Assembly (NCBI GenBank): GCA_037157565.1
Contig: JAZHRO010000013.1
Coordinates: forward strand, 35,592,501 to 35,656,500
Direction: 5' to 3'
Length of the DNA stretch: 64,000 bases
From: Thalassia testudinum
Lineage: Eukaryota > Streptophyta > Magnoliopsida > Alismatales > Hydrocharitaceae
The notes under the pieces were generated by a model. The model made no database searches. It was not told where the DNA came from and saw only the letters and a list, made by a program, of their open reading frames with translations. The position numbers and the translations under genes are program-made. Positions within the stretch are counted from its first letter, which is position 1. Each line of letters opens with the position of its first letter. This document shows positions 44,611 to 55,355 of the stretch, one piece after another.

Positions 44611-46454
44611 CAGTCTTGGAAAATGTGGAAAGGAAATAATAGCTGCTTGTAAATTGATTTAACTGCTGCCTGTTATGAATAAATGAACATGATTGAGAAT
44701 ATGGGTTGTATGAACGTGAAACTGAAAGGGTGAAACCTGAATGTGTTGAGTTAAAAGAGCTGGAACCCTACGAGGAATTAGGAGTAGAACTCCTGGAAAG
44801 AGAATGAAATGGAACTGAGAAGGAAAGATGTGGAGGTGTGTTGTCTCTTGGGTACGTAGTGCCAGGGGAAGCACCTGTTACCTGTTTAGTGCAGAGCGGA
44901 GCCAGTCGCCCCAGGGACCCGGGGTTAGGTCTGGCCACTTTGTACGGACTTTTGGCCCTCGTGTACACAGTACCGAGGAGAGCTACTAGTATAGAGCGAG
45001 TACTAGCTACCCCACAGGCCCCGGGGTGCTGCTAGCTCACCTACACCGACTTGTTAGGCCCACTGGGCGAACCAGGGTAGTCAGGCGAGGGTGCGTGGAC
45101 AGTGGAGGGGCAAGACCCCTGTTTGGTTACTGTGGGGGGGCTGGACCCCTGTTACTGAGAGGGCTCTGCCCTATACTGGTTCCGTGCTGTGCTTTGGGCG
45201 CACCCGTTAACGGAAACGACTGACAGCGTGCCAGTGCGGGGTAGCTACCCGTGTGTTTATCGCGCGTGCCGTAGTCACCGTTACGTCTGTCAGCGACCTT
45301 GGGGTGGTTGACTGAGAGTAGGATCACCACGGGGGACTCTCCCGGCCAGGAGAGCACCACGTGTTACTTCTACTTTTCGGAAAAGACTGCAATCAAGATC
45401 GTTCCCACGAGGAACATTCGAGATCAAGTGAAGGATCTGAGAAATAGATAAATTGTGAAACAATAGAAAGACGTAAATAAAGGAAGAAAGAAAATAAAAC
45501 AGCTACTGTACACTTTACTACTTCTTTAGTTTTAGCTGCCACTCTACTCAGCGTTTCGCTGACGTGTTACACTCGTTACTTTTCAGGACCAGGTGTTGAG
45601 CAGCCAGGGTCAGCGGCTGCAGAGGACGCTGGGCCAAGTAGGGTCCAGTAGAGTTACAGCAGTTCTTTTGTACCCCTTTTGTTCCACTGTAGTGAGTAGT
45701 TCTTGTTACTCTCTGTACTTTTCTTTACTTGTAGTTCATGTTATGTTATAAATGTTTTTCTACTGTTGTGGTGGTACATACTGTAGTAGTTCCTTTTCTT
45801 ACTGTTGTATTTTTGTTATTGCTAGTTATATTCATGTTGAATGTGGTTTATTTTACTGCTCTTTTGGTTACTTCCGCGTTGGATGACTAGGTCTTGGGAT
45901 TAGTCAAGTCGGTCCGGTTCTCGTGTCTCGTAGGGACTCGGGAATCGGGTCGTTACAATTATTCAATCTAGTTTCCAGGTCTTAGGATTCATGCCACACC
46001 CTAGGATCTATCATTCAATCCAGTTTTCAGGTCCTAAGATTCATGCTATACCCTAGGATCTATCATTCAATCTAGTTTCCAGGTTCTAGGATTCATGCCA
46101 TATCCTAGGATCTATCATTATCTAGTTTCCAGGTCTTAGGATTCATGCCATACCCTAGGATCTATCATTTATTTCAGAGATGCATTAATGATTGTAAGTA
46201 ACTAAGGGGAGCCACTCTACTCGCAAAATCGGGAATGATGGGGGCGTGATCGGCTAGTCCATGTGCCTCCGCAACCCCCAAAGCCGCAACAGGACGAGGT
46301 CCTAACACAATGATCAATCACAAGGAACCACTCAGAATAGAATACAAGTATTTTAAACAAGTAGAGGAACTAACTCTGAGAAGAACGGAATCTTAAACGT
46401 GGAAATCGGACCTCGAACGAACCATAAACGGGTCAAAAACAACAACTCTGACAC

Positions 46455-47362
46455 AAATCAGACGTCTGGAACACCTTCCAAACATCTTAAAAAGTGGTCT
46501 AGGTCATACCTCACTCTGCGCTGCTCCTCAGATGTCTAGGGATCCTGCTGAATCGTCTGAACCCGGTTCCAGACGTCCGACCACCTCTCCGGACGTCTGG
46601 AGACGCTCTCCGCCGTCTGGTGCCTTGCCCAGACATCTAAATTGCGTGGGAGGGCGTGTCCCCACGCCTTCTCGAAGTGAAACCTGCACGCGCGACAAAA
46701 ACCTCCTCAACACGACACATCTCAGAACCTCGGCGGAACGGCCTGCATGGCCGTATCCACAAAAGGAGGTAGAGGAGAAATTTCGCACCTCTCAGTCATC
46801 TGGAGCACCCTCCAGACGTCTCTCGCGTCGTCTAGATGTAGGTCCAGATGTCTGATTCTGGGAAAAATTCCCAGAATCAGAACCTCCTCATCTTCTTCCG
46901 GCTGCGCGCGAGCTCGCCACGCAGTCGCTCGTCCACTGCTCGAGCTGCAGCAGCACTTGGGAAGATCTCCCCAGCATGACGCTCCTCCGCGCGCACGCCG
47001 GCCGACCTTGAGCTACTCCGGCGGGCTCTCTCTCTCTCTTCTTCCCTCTCGCTGCACCTCTTCCTCTTCGCATCACACTCGACAGCAATTGCTGCCCTCG
47101 CTCTTACTCTCGCGCTCACGCTAGAAGAAGGAGGAGACGGTGGGGTGGTGAACGAGGGAGAGGGGAGGGGGTATTTGAAGGTGTGGGGGAGGCATCTGCA
47201 GGTCGGCGAGGTGAGAGAGAAAAAAGAAGAGGCGGCGGGTTTCAATCTACGCGTAGCACGTGCGCAGACTCGCGATCATACGCACGCCAAAATTTATTTC
47301 TAGACGTCTGGGAAGGCATCCAGACATCTGACCAGACGTTTGGACCAACTCCCAGACGTCTT
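46455..47362 (-). repeat. GACGTC hairpin array in left chromovirus LTR
   Basis: Scattered CCAGACGTCTGG-type palindromes and decayed versions (AGACATCT, AGACGTTTGG). The terminal cluster at 47300-47362 has four units, against two in the right LTR. The TG-to-CA decay suggests methylated CpG deamination. Confidence 0.7.
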
Positions 47363-47469
47363 AAAGTGTGTTTGATGTCTCGAGTCTTAACAACATAACA
47401 AACTTAAAGGAAGTTTCGTCCCTGAAACTTGCGCTAACTAGGGTGCGGAAAAAGAACAATATACGCATA

Positions 47470-50400
47470 ACAAACTCAAAGAGGACCGAAGCTGGTCTGA
47501 AAAGACATACCCTCAAAGAGCTCCGGGTACCGCTCCTGCATCGTCACCTCAGGCTCCCAGGTAGCCTCCTCGTATCACTAGCTCCTCCACAAAACCTTCA
47601 CCAGGGGTACTTGCTTCCGTCTCAGACTCCGGATGGCTCTGTCGAGAATCTGCACTGGCCGCTCGGGGTAGGTCAGGTCGTCACCCACCTCGACGCTCTC
47701 ATGGCTCTGGACGTGACTGGGATCGGCGACGTACTTCCTGAGGTTGGACACGTGGAACATGTCATGCACACCAGAAAGCTGGGGAGGAAGGGCAAGCCTG
47801 TAAGTAACGGGTCCAACCCGCTCCAGGACCTTAAAGGGTCCCACGAACCTCGGCACGAGCTTCCCTCTCACCCTAAATCGCTGCAGGCCCTTCATGGGCG
47901 AAACACGAAGGAAGACGTGGTCCCCAACCTCAAACTGCACCTCTCTGCATTTCCTATCTGCATAGCTCTTCTGTCTACTCCTGACAGTGCGGAGTCACCA
48001 GTGAATTTACTCGATCACCTCCTGACTCTGCCGGATCAGCCTGGGGCCAACCTCCCACTTGGTCCCCACCTCAACCCAATTCAAGGGTGTCGTACACCTC
48101 CGTCCGTACAGAGCCTCGTAAGGTGCCATGCCGATGCTCGAGTGATAACTGTTATTATATGCAAACTCAGCCAGGGGCAAGTGCTCCTCTGAAGAGCCCC
48201 TCCAGTCCAGTACATAATCACGCAAAAGGTCCTCAAGTGTCTGTATAGTGCACTCAGATTGTCCGTCCGTCTGTGGGTGGTATGCTGTATTGAACCTCAA
48301 CCGCGTCCCCAGGGCCTGCTGAAACTCAGCCCAAAACTGGGACGTAAAACGAGTATCCCGGTCGGATACAATCTCCCGCGGAACTCCGTGTAGACGTACC
48401 ACATCGTGGATATACCTCTCTGCCAACTGTGATGGTCCCAAGGTGACTCGGATCAGCAAGAAACGTGCCGTCTTCATCAATTTGTCGACGATCATCCAGA
48501 CTGCGTCGTGTCCTCGCTGGGTAATGGGAAAGCCCACCACCAAGTCCATGGTGATGCTCTCCCACTTCCACTATGTCATTGGAAGTGGCTGTAATGGCCC
48601 TGCAGGCCTCTGATTCTCGGCCTTCACCTGCTGGCACACTAAACACTACTGTACGAATTCACCTACATCCTGCTTCATTCCCCTCCACCAAAAATTGCGT
48701 CTCAAATCATGGTATATCTTTGTGTTTCCAGGATGTATGGTGAACCTGGAACCGTGTGCCTCAGTCAGGAGCTCTCTCAACAGCTCCTCGTCCTTGGGAA
48801 CGCACAAACGTCCCCTCATGAGCAATACCTGGTCTATAAAAGAGAAGCCCCCGGGGTCTCTTAACAGTACCCTATCACGCAACGACTGCAAGTACGGGTC
48901 AGCCATCTATCCAGTGATGATGCGGTCTATCAGCTCTGGCCTCATCTGTCGTGTCACAGTCACTGCCCCATAGTAACCTCGTAACTCTAGGGGTCGCCAA
49001 CTGCCCATCTCCTCCATGAGGCTCCAACTCTGCGCCTGTAAACTGGCCAAGTGGGCGGGCGCCTTCTGGCTCAAGGCGTCAGCCATCACGTTGGCCTTTC
49101 CCGGGTGGTAGGAAATACTGCAGTTATAGTCCTTCAGGAGCTCCAACCAACGTCTTTGTCTCATGTTGAGCTCCTTCTAATCAAACAAGTATCTGAGGCT
49201 CTTATGATCTGTGAAAATCTCAAAGGTCTCACCGTACAAGTAGTGCCTCCAATCTTCAATGCGAAGACGACAGTTGCTAACTCCAGGTTGTGGATAGGGT
49301 AGCTATGCTCATGGGGCATCAGTTGCCGCGAAGTGTAAGCGACAACGTAACTCCTCTGCATGAGCACACCCCCTAACCCCTGCAAAGAGGCGTCCATGTA
49401 CACAACGAACCCGCCACTACTGTCTGGGATGGTGAGCACGGGAGCCGAAGTCAGCCTCTCCTTCAGCTCCTGAAAACACGCCTCACAAGCGTCTGTCCAA
49501 GTAAATGGCACGTCCTTCCGGGTCAGTTGTGTCATAGGACGTGCAATCTGTGAGAAATCCCTGATAAACCGCCTATAGTAGCCTGCCAGTCCTAAGAAAC
49601 TGCGGATCTCAGTAACTGTACGTGGTCTCTCCCACCTGAGCACTGCCTCAACCTTAGCTGGGTCCATAGCCAAGCCATCCCTGGAGATCACATGACCCAA
49701 GAAGGTCACCTCCCTTAACCAGAACTTGCACTTGCTGTATTTGGCGTACATCCTACGTCGTCTCAGGGTGTCCAAAACCATCCGCAAGTGCTGTCCGTGC
49801 TGCGTCTGATCTCGAGAATAGATGAGCATATCGTCAATAAATACCACCACGAACTGGTCTAAGTACGGTCTGAACACCCGATTCATCAAATCCATGAAGG
49901 CAGTGGGGGCATTGGTCAGCCCAAACGGCATGGCCAAAAACTCGTAGTGTCCGTACCGGGTGCGGAAAGCCGTCTTGGAGACGTCAGCCTCCCTGATCCT
50001 CAATTGGTGGTATCCAGACCTCAAGTTTATTTTGGAGAATACCGTGGCACCTCGCAGCTGGTCAAACAAGTATCAATTCTCAGTAGCGGATACCTATTCT
50101 TGATGGTAACCCCATTTAGCTGTCTATAGTCCACACAAAGGCGTAGGGTACCATCCTTCTTCTTTACGAACAATACTGGGGCTCCCCATGGAGACGCACT
50201 GGGCCTCACAAAGCCCTTCTCCAGAAGATCCTGCAACTGAGACTTGAGCTCTCGCAGCTTAAGTAGTGCCATCTTGTACGGTGCTGTAGAGATGGGGCTG
50301 GTCTCCGGTACCAGTGAGATCTCAAACTCGATCTCACGCTCGGGTGGTAGTCCTGGCAACTCATCTGGGAACACGTCGGGGTACTCTCTGACCACCGGGA

Positions 50401-50900
50401 TACTCTGGAAGTCTGCCACAGGGCTGGGCTCCGCCACCACGCAAGCTAGGAAGCCCACACACCCCTGGACCAAAAGTCTCACCGCCCCAAGTGTAGAAAT
50501 GCACCTGAAGCCTCCGTCCACTGACTGCCCGTGGAACTCGAAAGAAGGAAACTCCGGTATGGAGAAGACGATCTTCCTCTCAAAGAAGTCCACCAAGGCG
50601 TGGTAAGCGGACAGCCAATCCATCCCCAGAATTACACCAAAGTCCTCCATCTGTATCATAATTAGGTCAGCGGGAAGGCTGTGTCCCCTAACACTGACCT
50701 CATAACCTGCGTACATCTCCTCAGCTACAAACAGCTGACCACTCGGATCTCTGATCACGAACGGATCCTCTAACAGCACACAGTCTTGCCCCAAACTAGC
50801 TGCAAAACTGGCGGCGACAAACGAGTGCGTAGCGCCGGAATCGAAAAGCATGTAAACAAGTCTGCTGGAAACTGAAACCATACCTGCCACCACTAATCTT
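47470..50900 (-). pseudogene. Chromovirus pol remnant: protease, RT, RNase H, integrase, chromodomain-like end
   Basis: Protease active site DSGATHSF at about 50842. Reverse transcriptase starts near 50220 ([17 protein letters not shown]), changes frame near 50060, and has [12 protein letters not shown] and the catalytic FIDD at about 49841-49830. RNase H includes [13 protein letters not shown], breaks near 49250, and resumes to HPGKANVMADALS. Integrase shows a D,D(35)E layout: Asp at about 48546, SDRD at about 48360, Glu at about 48254 in DGQSE. The C-terminal part reads GPFKVLERVGPVTYRLALP, then VPLVKVLWR and EEATWEPE at about 47575-47510, the Tekay/Del chromodomain-like end. Stops and shifts interrupt several domains. 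Confidence 0.88.
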
Positions 50901-51059
50901 GAAGCTCTGGCATCCCTGTGTGTCAGGGCGTTGATATGCCCCTCGACCCTAAGTGCTGACGAAGTAGCCACACTCTGCATTGGACGAGTAGCGCTGTCCT
51001 CCTCCTCGCGCCTGGAAACCGTAGCCTCCTGCTTGCCCTCCAGTGCTCGGCGCGGGAAG

Positions 51060-52210
51060 CATCTGTTGACCTCCAGCCCTAGACGGGTAGTCCCTCTTGA
51101 TGTGGCCCGGTTGGCCACACTGGTAGCAAAGGGGGACTCGACTCCCGCCCTCAGTGGGTCCCTACTGACGGCTGGGCGGGGGTCTGGTGCTAGCAACTGG
51201 CCCCTGTCGGGGGCCCTCAAAGGCCACTGATGGCCCCGCAAAGCATGATGGCTCTCCCACGGGTACCACGTGCCTCCTCTCTCGTCGGCCCTGTGAAAAG
51301 TCTGGCTGATAGGGCCTCTTCTGCCCGCTGTTAGTGTCGAGTGCAGATGGGTTGGTCTCTTCATACGTCATAGCTGCCTCCACCACCCTAGAGAACGTCG
51401 GCAGCTTCATGGGTTTGACATACCCCCGAATAGCAGGCTGAAGCCCCTCGGTGAACCTCCAAAGGAGCTCCTCCTTGATAGCCACGGCTGTCGCTGCGAA
51501 ACAAGACAGCTCTAGGAAACGCGTGCGGTACGCGCTCACGGTCATCGTCCCCTGGCGGAGAGTGTGGAACTCCCGCCTCCTCTGGTCATACCACGTCTGG
51601 GGGAAGTACTACTCACAGAAGAGGGTGACAAATTGGTCCCAAGTCAGCTCGTCCCTCTCCTGACCCCTGACCGCCCTCTACCACCTATGTGCCGCGCTCT
51701 CCAGCTGGTACGTGGCAAAGGCCACGCGACACTCCACAGGGGGCGAAGGGTGTCAAATACCTTCTCGATCTGCTCGAGCCAGTCCTCCGCCTTGGTCGGG
51801 TCCTCATCCCCCTTGAAGGAGGGGGGCTTCAGCTTTCGGAACTATCCGAAAATCTCAAAGTGGCACTGAAATGGAGAAGCTGGTACGCCTCCAGGTAAAG
51901 AAGCCTCATGCTCGGAAGTGCTGGAGGAAGGTGGGGGTGGTGGAGGCCCACCCTCTCCCCTATGTCTAGCGCCGTGTCCGTCTCGTGGTCCCACAGAGGA
52001 CTCCCCCTCCGCAGCCCGAGGGAGAGGCGCTCGTGGCGGCGGCTGGAGCTCCTCTCGCACGATGTCCCGTATCAGCTAGGTGAGGTCCTGGGCCTGAATA
52101 CCCAGGAGCAGTGGCTGGTCTATTGAGGCGTCGGGCTCAACGCGCCCGCCCCTCCGACCTCGTCGTCGGCCGCGTCCGCGGCCCACCTCGCTAGTCCCGC
52201 GTCGAGGCAT
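51060..52210 (-). pseudogene. Chromovirus gag remnant
   Basis: The ATG is at 52210 (MPRRGTSEVGRGRGRRRG), followed by a Pro-rich part. The capsid-like core is FRKLKPPSFKGDEDPTKAED, then MTVSAYRTRFLELSCFA and [18 protein letters not shown] codons at 52078-52076 and 51844-51842 and a shift near 51745 break the frame. A zinc knuckle, [14 protein letters not shown], lies near 51075-51120 in another frame, and its last Cys is replaced by Tyr. Gag would package the RNA; this copy cannot be translated whole. Confidence 0.8.
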
Positions 52211-52380
52211 CTCCTACAAGGAGACGCGAATACAGAACAGAAAAGACGTCAATACTAATCGATATTCAACGAAGAAACCTTAAAACAGATGTCAAAAGGT
52301 ACGTTGTGGTGGCTACTTTAGTTACAAGCACGTGAATTGATTATTTTCCAGCCAGTTAGTTCACTTCTCGAGATGACCTT

Positions 52381-52392
52381 GCTCTGATACCA
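52381..52392 (-). promoter_or_regulatory. Chromovirus primer binding site, tRNA-iMet
   Basis: The minus strand reads TGGTATCAGAGC, three bases after the CA end of the 5' LTR. Confidence 0.9.
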
Positions 52393-53819
52393 TCTTGTTA
52401 CGACCTGGTTCTCAAATCCCTACAGGACACAAGAATCGGACCGACTCGATTGATCCCAAGACCTAGTGTCCAACGAGAAAGTAACCAAAAAGCAGTAAAA
52501 TAAACCACATTCATCATGCAAGTAACTAACAGTAACAAAAGTACAGCAGTAAAGAAAAGAACTACTACAGTACATACCACCACAACAGTAGAGAATTAAA
52601 AACATGTACAGAATATGAAGTTTACAATAAAAGAGTACAAGGTGTAACAGAAATACTCACTACTACAAAAAATGGGTACAACAAAAGTACAACTACTGGG
52701 CTCTACTAGGCCCAGCACCCTCCGTAGCCGTAGGCTCTGGCTGCTCAACACCTGGTCCTGAAAATGTTGACAATTATGACACATTAGCGAAACATTGAGT
52801 AGAGTGGCAACCAGCTAGCTAAGAAAACAGTAAAGGTGGACAAGTAGATGTTGTTTTTAATTTCTTTCTTTATTCCTCTATTTACTCTTTCTTGATTTAT
52901 TTCTTGGGTCTTTGTCTTGATCTCGAATGTTCCTCGTGGGAACGATCTTGATTGTAGTCTTTTTCGAAAAGTAGAAGTAGCACGTGGTGCTCTTTTGGCC
53001 GGGAGAGTCCCCCGTGGTGGTCCTACCCTCAGTCAACCACCCCAAGGTCACTGACAGACGTAACGGTGACTACGGCACGCGCGATAAACGCACGGATAGC
53101 TACCCGACACTGACACGCGGTTAGTCATTTCCGTTAACGGGTGCACCCAAAACACAGCACGGAACCAGTATAGGGCAGAGCCCTCTCAGTAACAGGGGTC
53201 CAGCCCCTCCACAGTCCGTGCACCCTCGCCTGACTATCCTGGTTTGCCCAATGGGCCTAATAAGTCGGTGTAGGATGGCTAGCTGAACCCCAAGGCCCGT
53301 GGGGTGGCTAGCTCTCTCCCTACACTAGTAGCTCTCCCCGGTACTGCGTGCGCAAGGGCCAAAAGTTGGTACAAAGTGGCCAGACCTAACCCCAGGTCCC
53401 TGGGGCGGCTAGCTCCGCTCTACACTAAATAGGGGGGCAGTTGCTTTCCTTGGTACTCCGTACTCAAGAGCTAGCTCACTTCCCCATCCACTTTCCCAAT
53501 TCTATTCTATTTATTTTCCAGGAGCTCTACTCCTAATTCCCCGTAGGGTTCATGCTCATATTTCTCAGGCCAAGTCATACTTGGTTTCATCATTTCAGTT
53601 TTGTTCGCATATAGCACGTGTTTTCAACATTTAATCTTTCTTTTCCGATTTATATATATACAAGCAGCTCGAATTTAGTTTCCAAACAACAGGAATTACA
53701 TATAGCAGTTACTAGCAATAGTACTCTACATTTCACAGGCAACTGTTATCCAATTATAGGCAATTATCATTATTCTATCTACTTATCCAAGACTGTAATT
53801 CGGACATTCAAGACATTTG

Positions 53820-54080
53820 TTTCAGTGTTTCTGTTCTTAGGATTCATGTCACACCCTAAGATCTATTATTCAATCTAGTTTCCAAGTCCTATGATTCATG
53901 CCACACCCTAGGATCTATCATTCAATCCAGTTTTCAGGTTCGAGGATTCATGCTATACCCTAGGATCTATCATTCAATATAGTTTCCAGGTTCTAGGATT
54001 CATGCCATACCCTAGGATCTATCATTATCTAGTTTCCAGGTCTTAGGATTCATGCCATACCCTAAGATCTATCATTTATT
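53820..54080 (-). repeat. About 50-base tandem repeats in right LTR
   Basis: About five units of TAGGATTCATGCCATACCCT, AGGATCTATCATTCAATCTA and GTTTCCAGGTC. The solo LTR in the left LTR inserted inside the equivalent array. Confidence 0.8.
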
Positions 54081-54365
54081 TCAGAGATGCATTAATGTTT
54101 GTAAGTAACTAAGGGGAGCCACTCTATCCGCAAAACCGGGAGTGATGGGGGCGTGATCGGCTGGTCCATGTGCCTCCGCAACCCCCAAAGTCGCAAAAGG
54201 ATGAGGTCCTAATACAATGATCAATCACAAGGAACCACTCAGAACATGATACAAGTATTTTAAATAAATAGAGGAACTAACTTTGAGAAGAATAGAATCT
54301 TAAACGCGGAAATCGGATCTCGAACGGACCCTAAACGGGTCAAAAACAACAACTCTGACTCAAAT

Positions 54366-55204
54366 CAGACGTCTGGAACACCTTCCAGACGTCTTAAAAA
54401 GTGGTCCAGGTCATACCTCACTCTGCGCTACTCCTCAGACGTCCAGGGATCCTGCTGAATCATCTGGATCCGGTTCCAGACGTCCGACCACCTCTCCGGA
54501 CGTCTGGAGACGCTTTCCGCCGTCTGGTGCCTTGCCCAGACGTCTGAACTTCATGGGAGGGCATGTTCCCGCGCCTTCCCGAAGCGAAACCTGCACGCGC
54601 GACGAAAACCTCCTCAACACGATACGTCTCAGAACTTTGGCGGAACGGCCTGCATGGCCGTATCCGCAAAAGGAGGTAGAGGAGAAATTTCGTACCTCTC
54701 AGTCGTCTGGAGATCCCTCTAGATGTTTGATTCTGGGAAAAATTCCTAGAATTAGAATTTTCTCGTCTTCTTCCCACTGCGTGCGAGCTCGCCACACAGT
54801 CGCTCGTCTGCTGCTCGAGCTGCAACAGCACTAGGGAAGATCTCCCCAGCACGACGCTCCTCCGCGCACACGCCGGCTGGCCTCGGGCTGCTCCGGAGGG
54901 CTCTGTCTCTCTTCTTCCCTCTCGCTGCACCTCTTCCTCTCCGCACCGCACCTGGCAGCAGTTGCTACCCTCGCTCTTGCTCTCACGCTCACGCTGGAAG
55001 AAGGAGGAGACGGTGGGGTGGTGAACGAGGGAGAGGGGAGGGGGTATTAGAAGGCGTGGGGGAGGCGTCTGTAGGTTGGCGAGGAGAGAGAGAAAAAAGA
55101 AGAGGTGACGGGTTTCAGTCTGCGCGCAGCACGTGCGCAGGCTCGCGATCGTACGTACGCCAAAATTTATTTCCAGACGTCTGGGAAGGCATCCAGACGT
55201 CTTA
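54366..55204 (-). repeat. GACGTC hairpin array in right chromovirus LTR
   Basis: About ten GACGTC or near-GACGTC palindromes, including inverted pairs at 54366-54393 (CAGACGTCTGGAA / TTCCAGACGTCT) and 54476-54546. A TGATTCTGGGAAAAATTC-type hairpin lies at 54728-54758. Fewer terminal units than in the left LTR. Confidence 0.72.
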
Positions 55205-55355
55205 AAGTGTGTTTGATGTCTCTGGTCTTAACAGATTTAGATATCCCTCCATCATTTTCTTTTCTATTTTCATTTTGGTTGATGGTATGGGTAATAGATT
55301 ATTCTTGAAATTATAGAAAATCATTTGGTTTTGATTTTTATGTGAATTTAATTCC

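Larger units (their letters stand above)
43205..45957 (+). mobile_element. Solo LTR of the same chromovirus family, inverted in the left LTR
   Basis: The insert reads TGAACGCGGC... to ...GGTCGTTACA, the reverse complement type of the host LTR. The right LTR shows the uninterrupted site (GATCTATTATTCAATC, near 53865); here ATTAT-type sequence flanks both ends, blurred by extra ATT units. It was left by LTR-LTR recombination after a full insertion. Confidence 0.85.
41696..47392 (-). repeat. Chromovirus 3' LTR, split by a solo LTR
   Basis: The LTR parts are 41696-43204 and 45958-47392 (2,944 bases together) against 2,838 for the right LTR. Visible indels include about 35 extra bases near 42510-42550 and about 40 extra bases near 47315-47355, the latter an additional GACGTC hairpin unit. 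The PPT side (about 47393-47415) has lost its purine run. Confidence 0.88.
41696..55233 (-). mobile_element. Ty3/gypsy chromovirus (Tekay/Del type), complete but decayed
   Basis: 13,538 bases bounded by the direct duplication GATTT (41691-41695 and 55234-55238). The plus strand begins TGTTACGACC and ends GGTCTTAACA. The order on the minus strand is 5' LTR (right), iMet primer site, gag, protease, reverse transcriptase, RNase H, integrase, chromodomain-like end, 3' LTR (left). Several stops and frame shifts make it non-autonomous. The two LTRs differ at roughly one base in ten in their first 100 bases, so it is much older than array A. The left LTR contains a nested solo LTR. The element lies between two parts of the mobile-domain gene. 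Confidence 0.92.
52396..55233 (-). repeat. Chromovirus 5' LTR (2,838 bases, uninterrupted)
   Basis: Plus-strand TGTTACGACC to CTTAACA, with the target duplication GATTT after it. It holds the 50-base tandem repeats (53820-54080), the GACGTC hairpin array (54366-55204), and a promoter zone near 55050, where the left LTR has a TATA-like CTTCAAATAC. Confidence 0.9.

Noticed and set aside
47368..48192. 274-residue plus-strand ORF
   Set aside because: Antisense of the chromovirus integrase end, which has recognisable domains on the minus strand.
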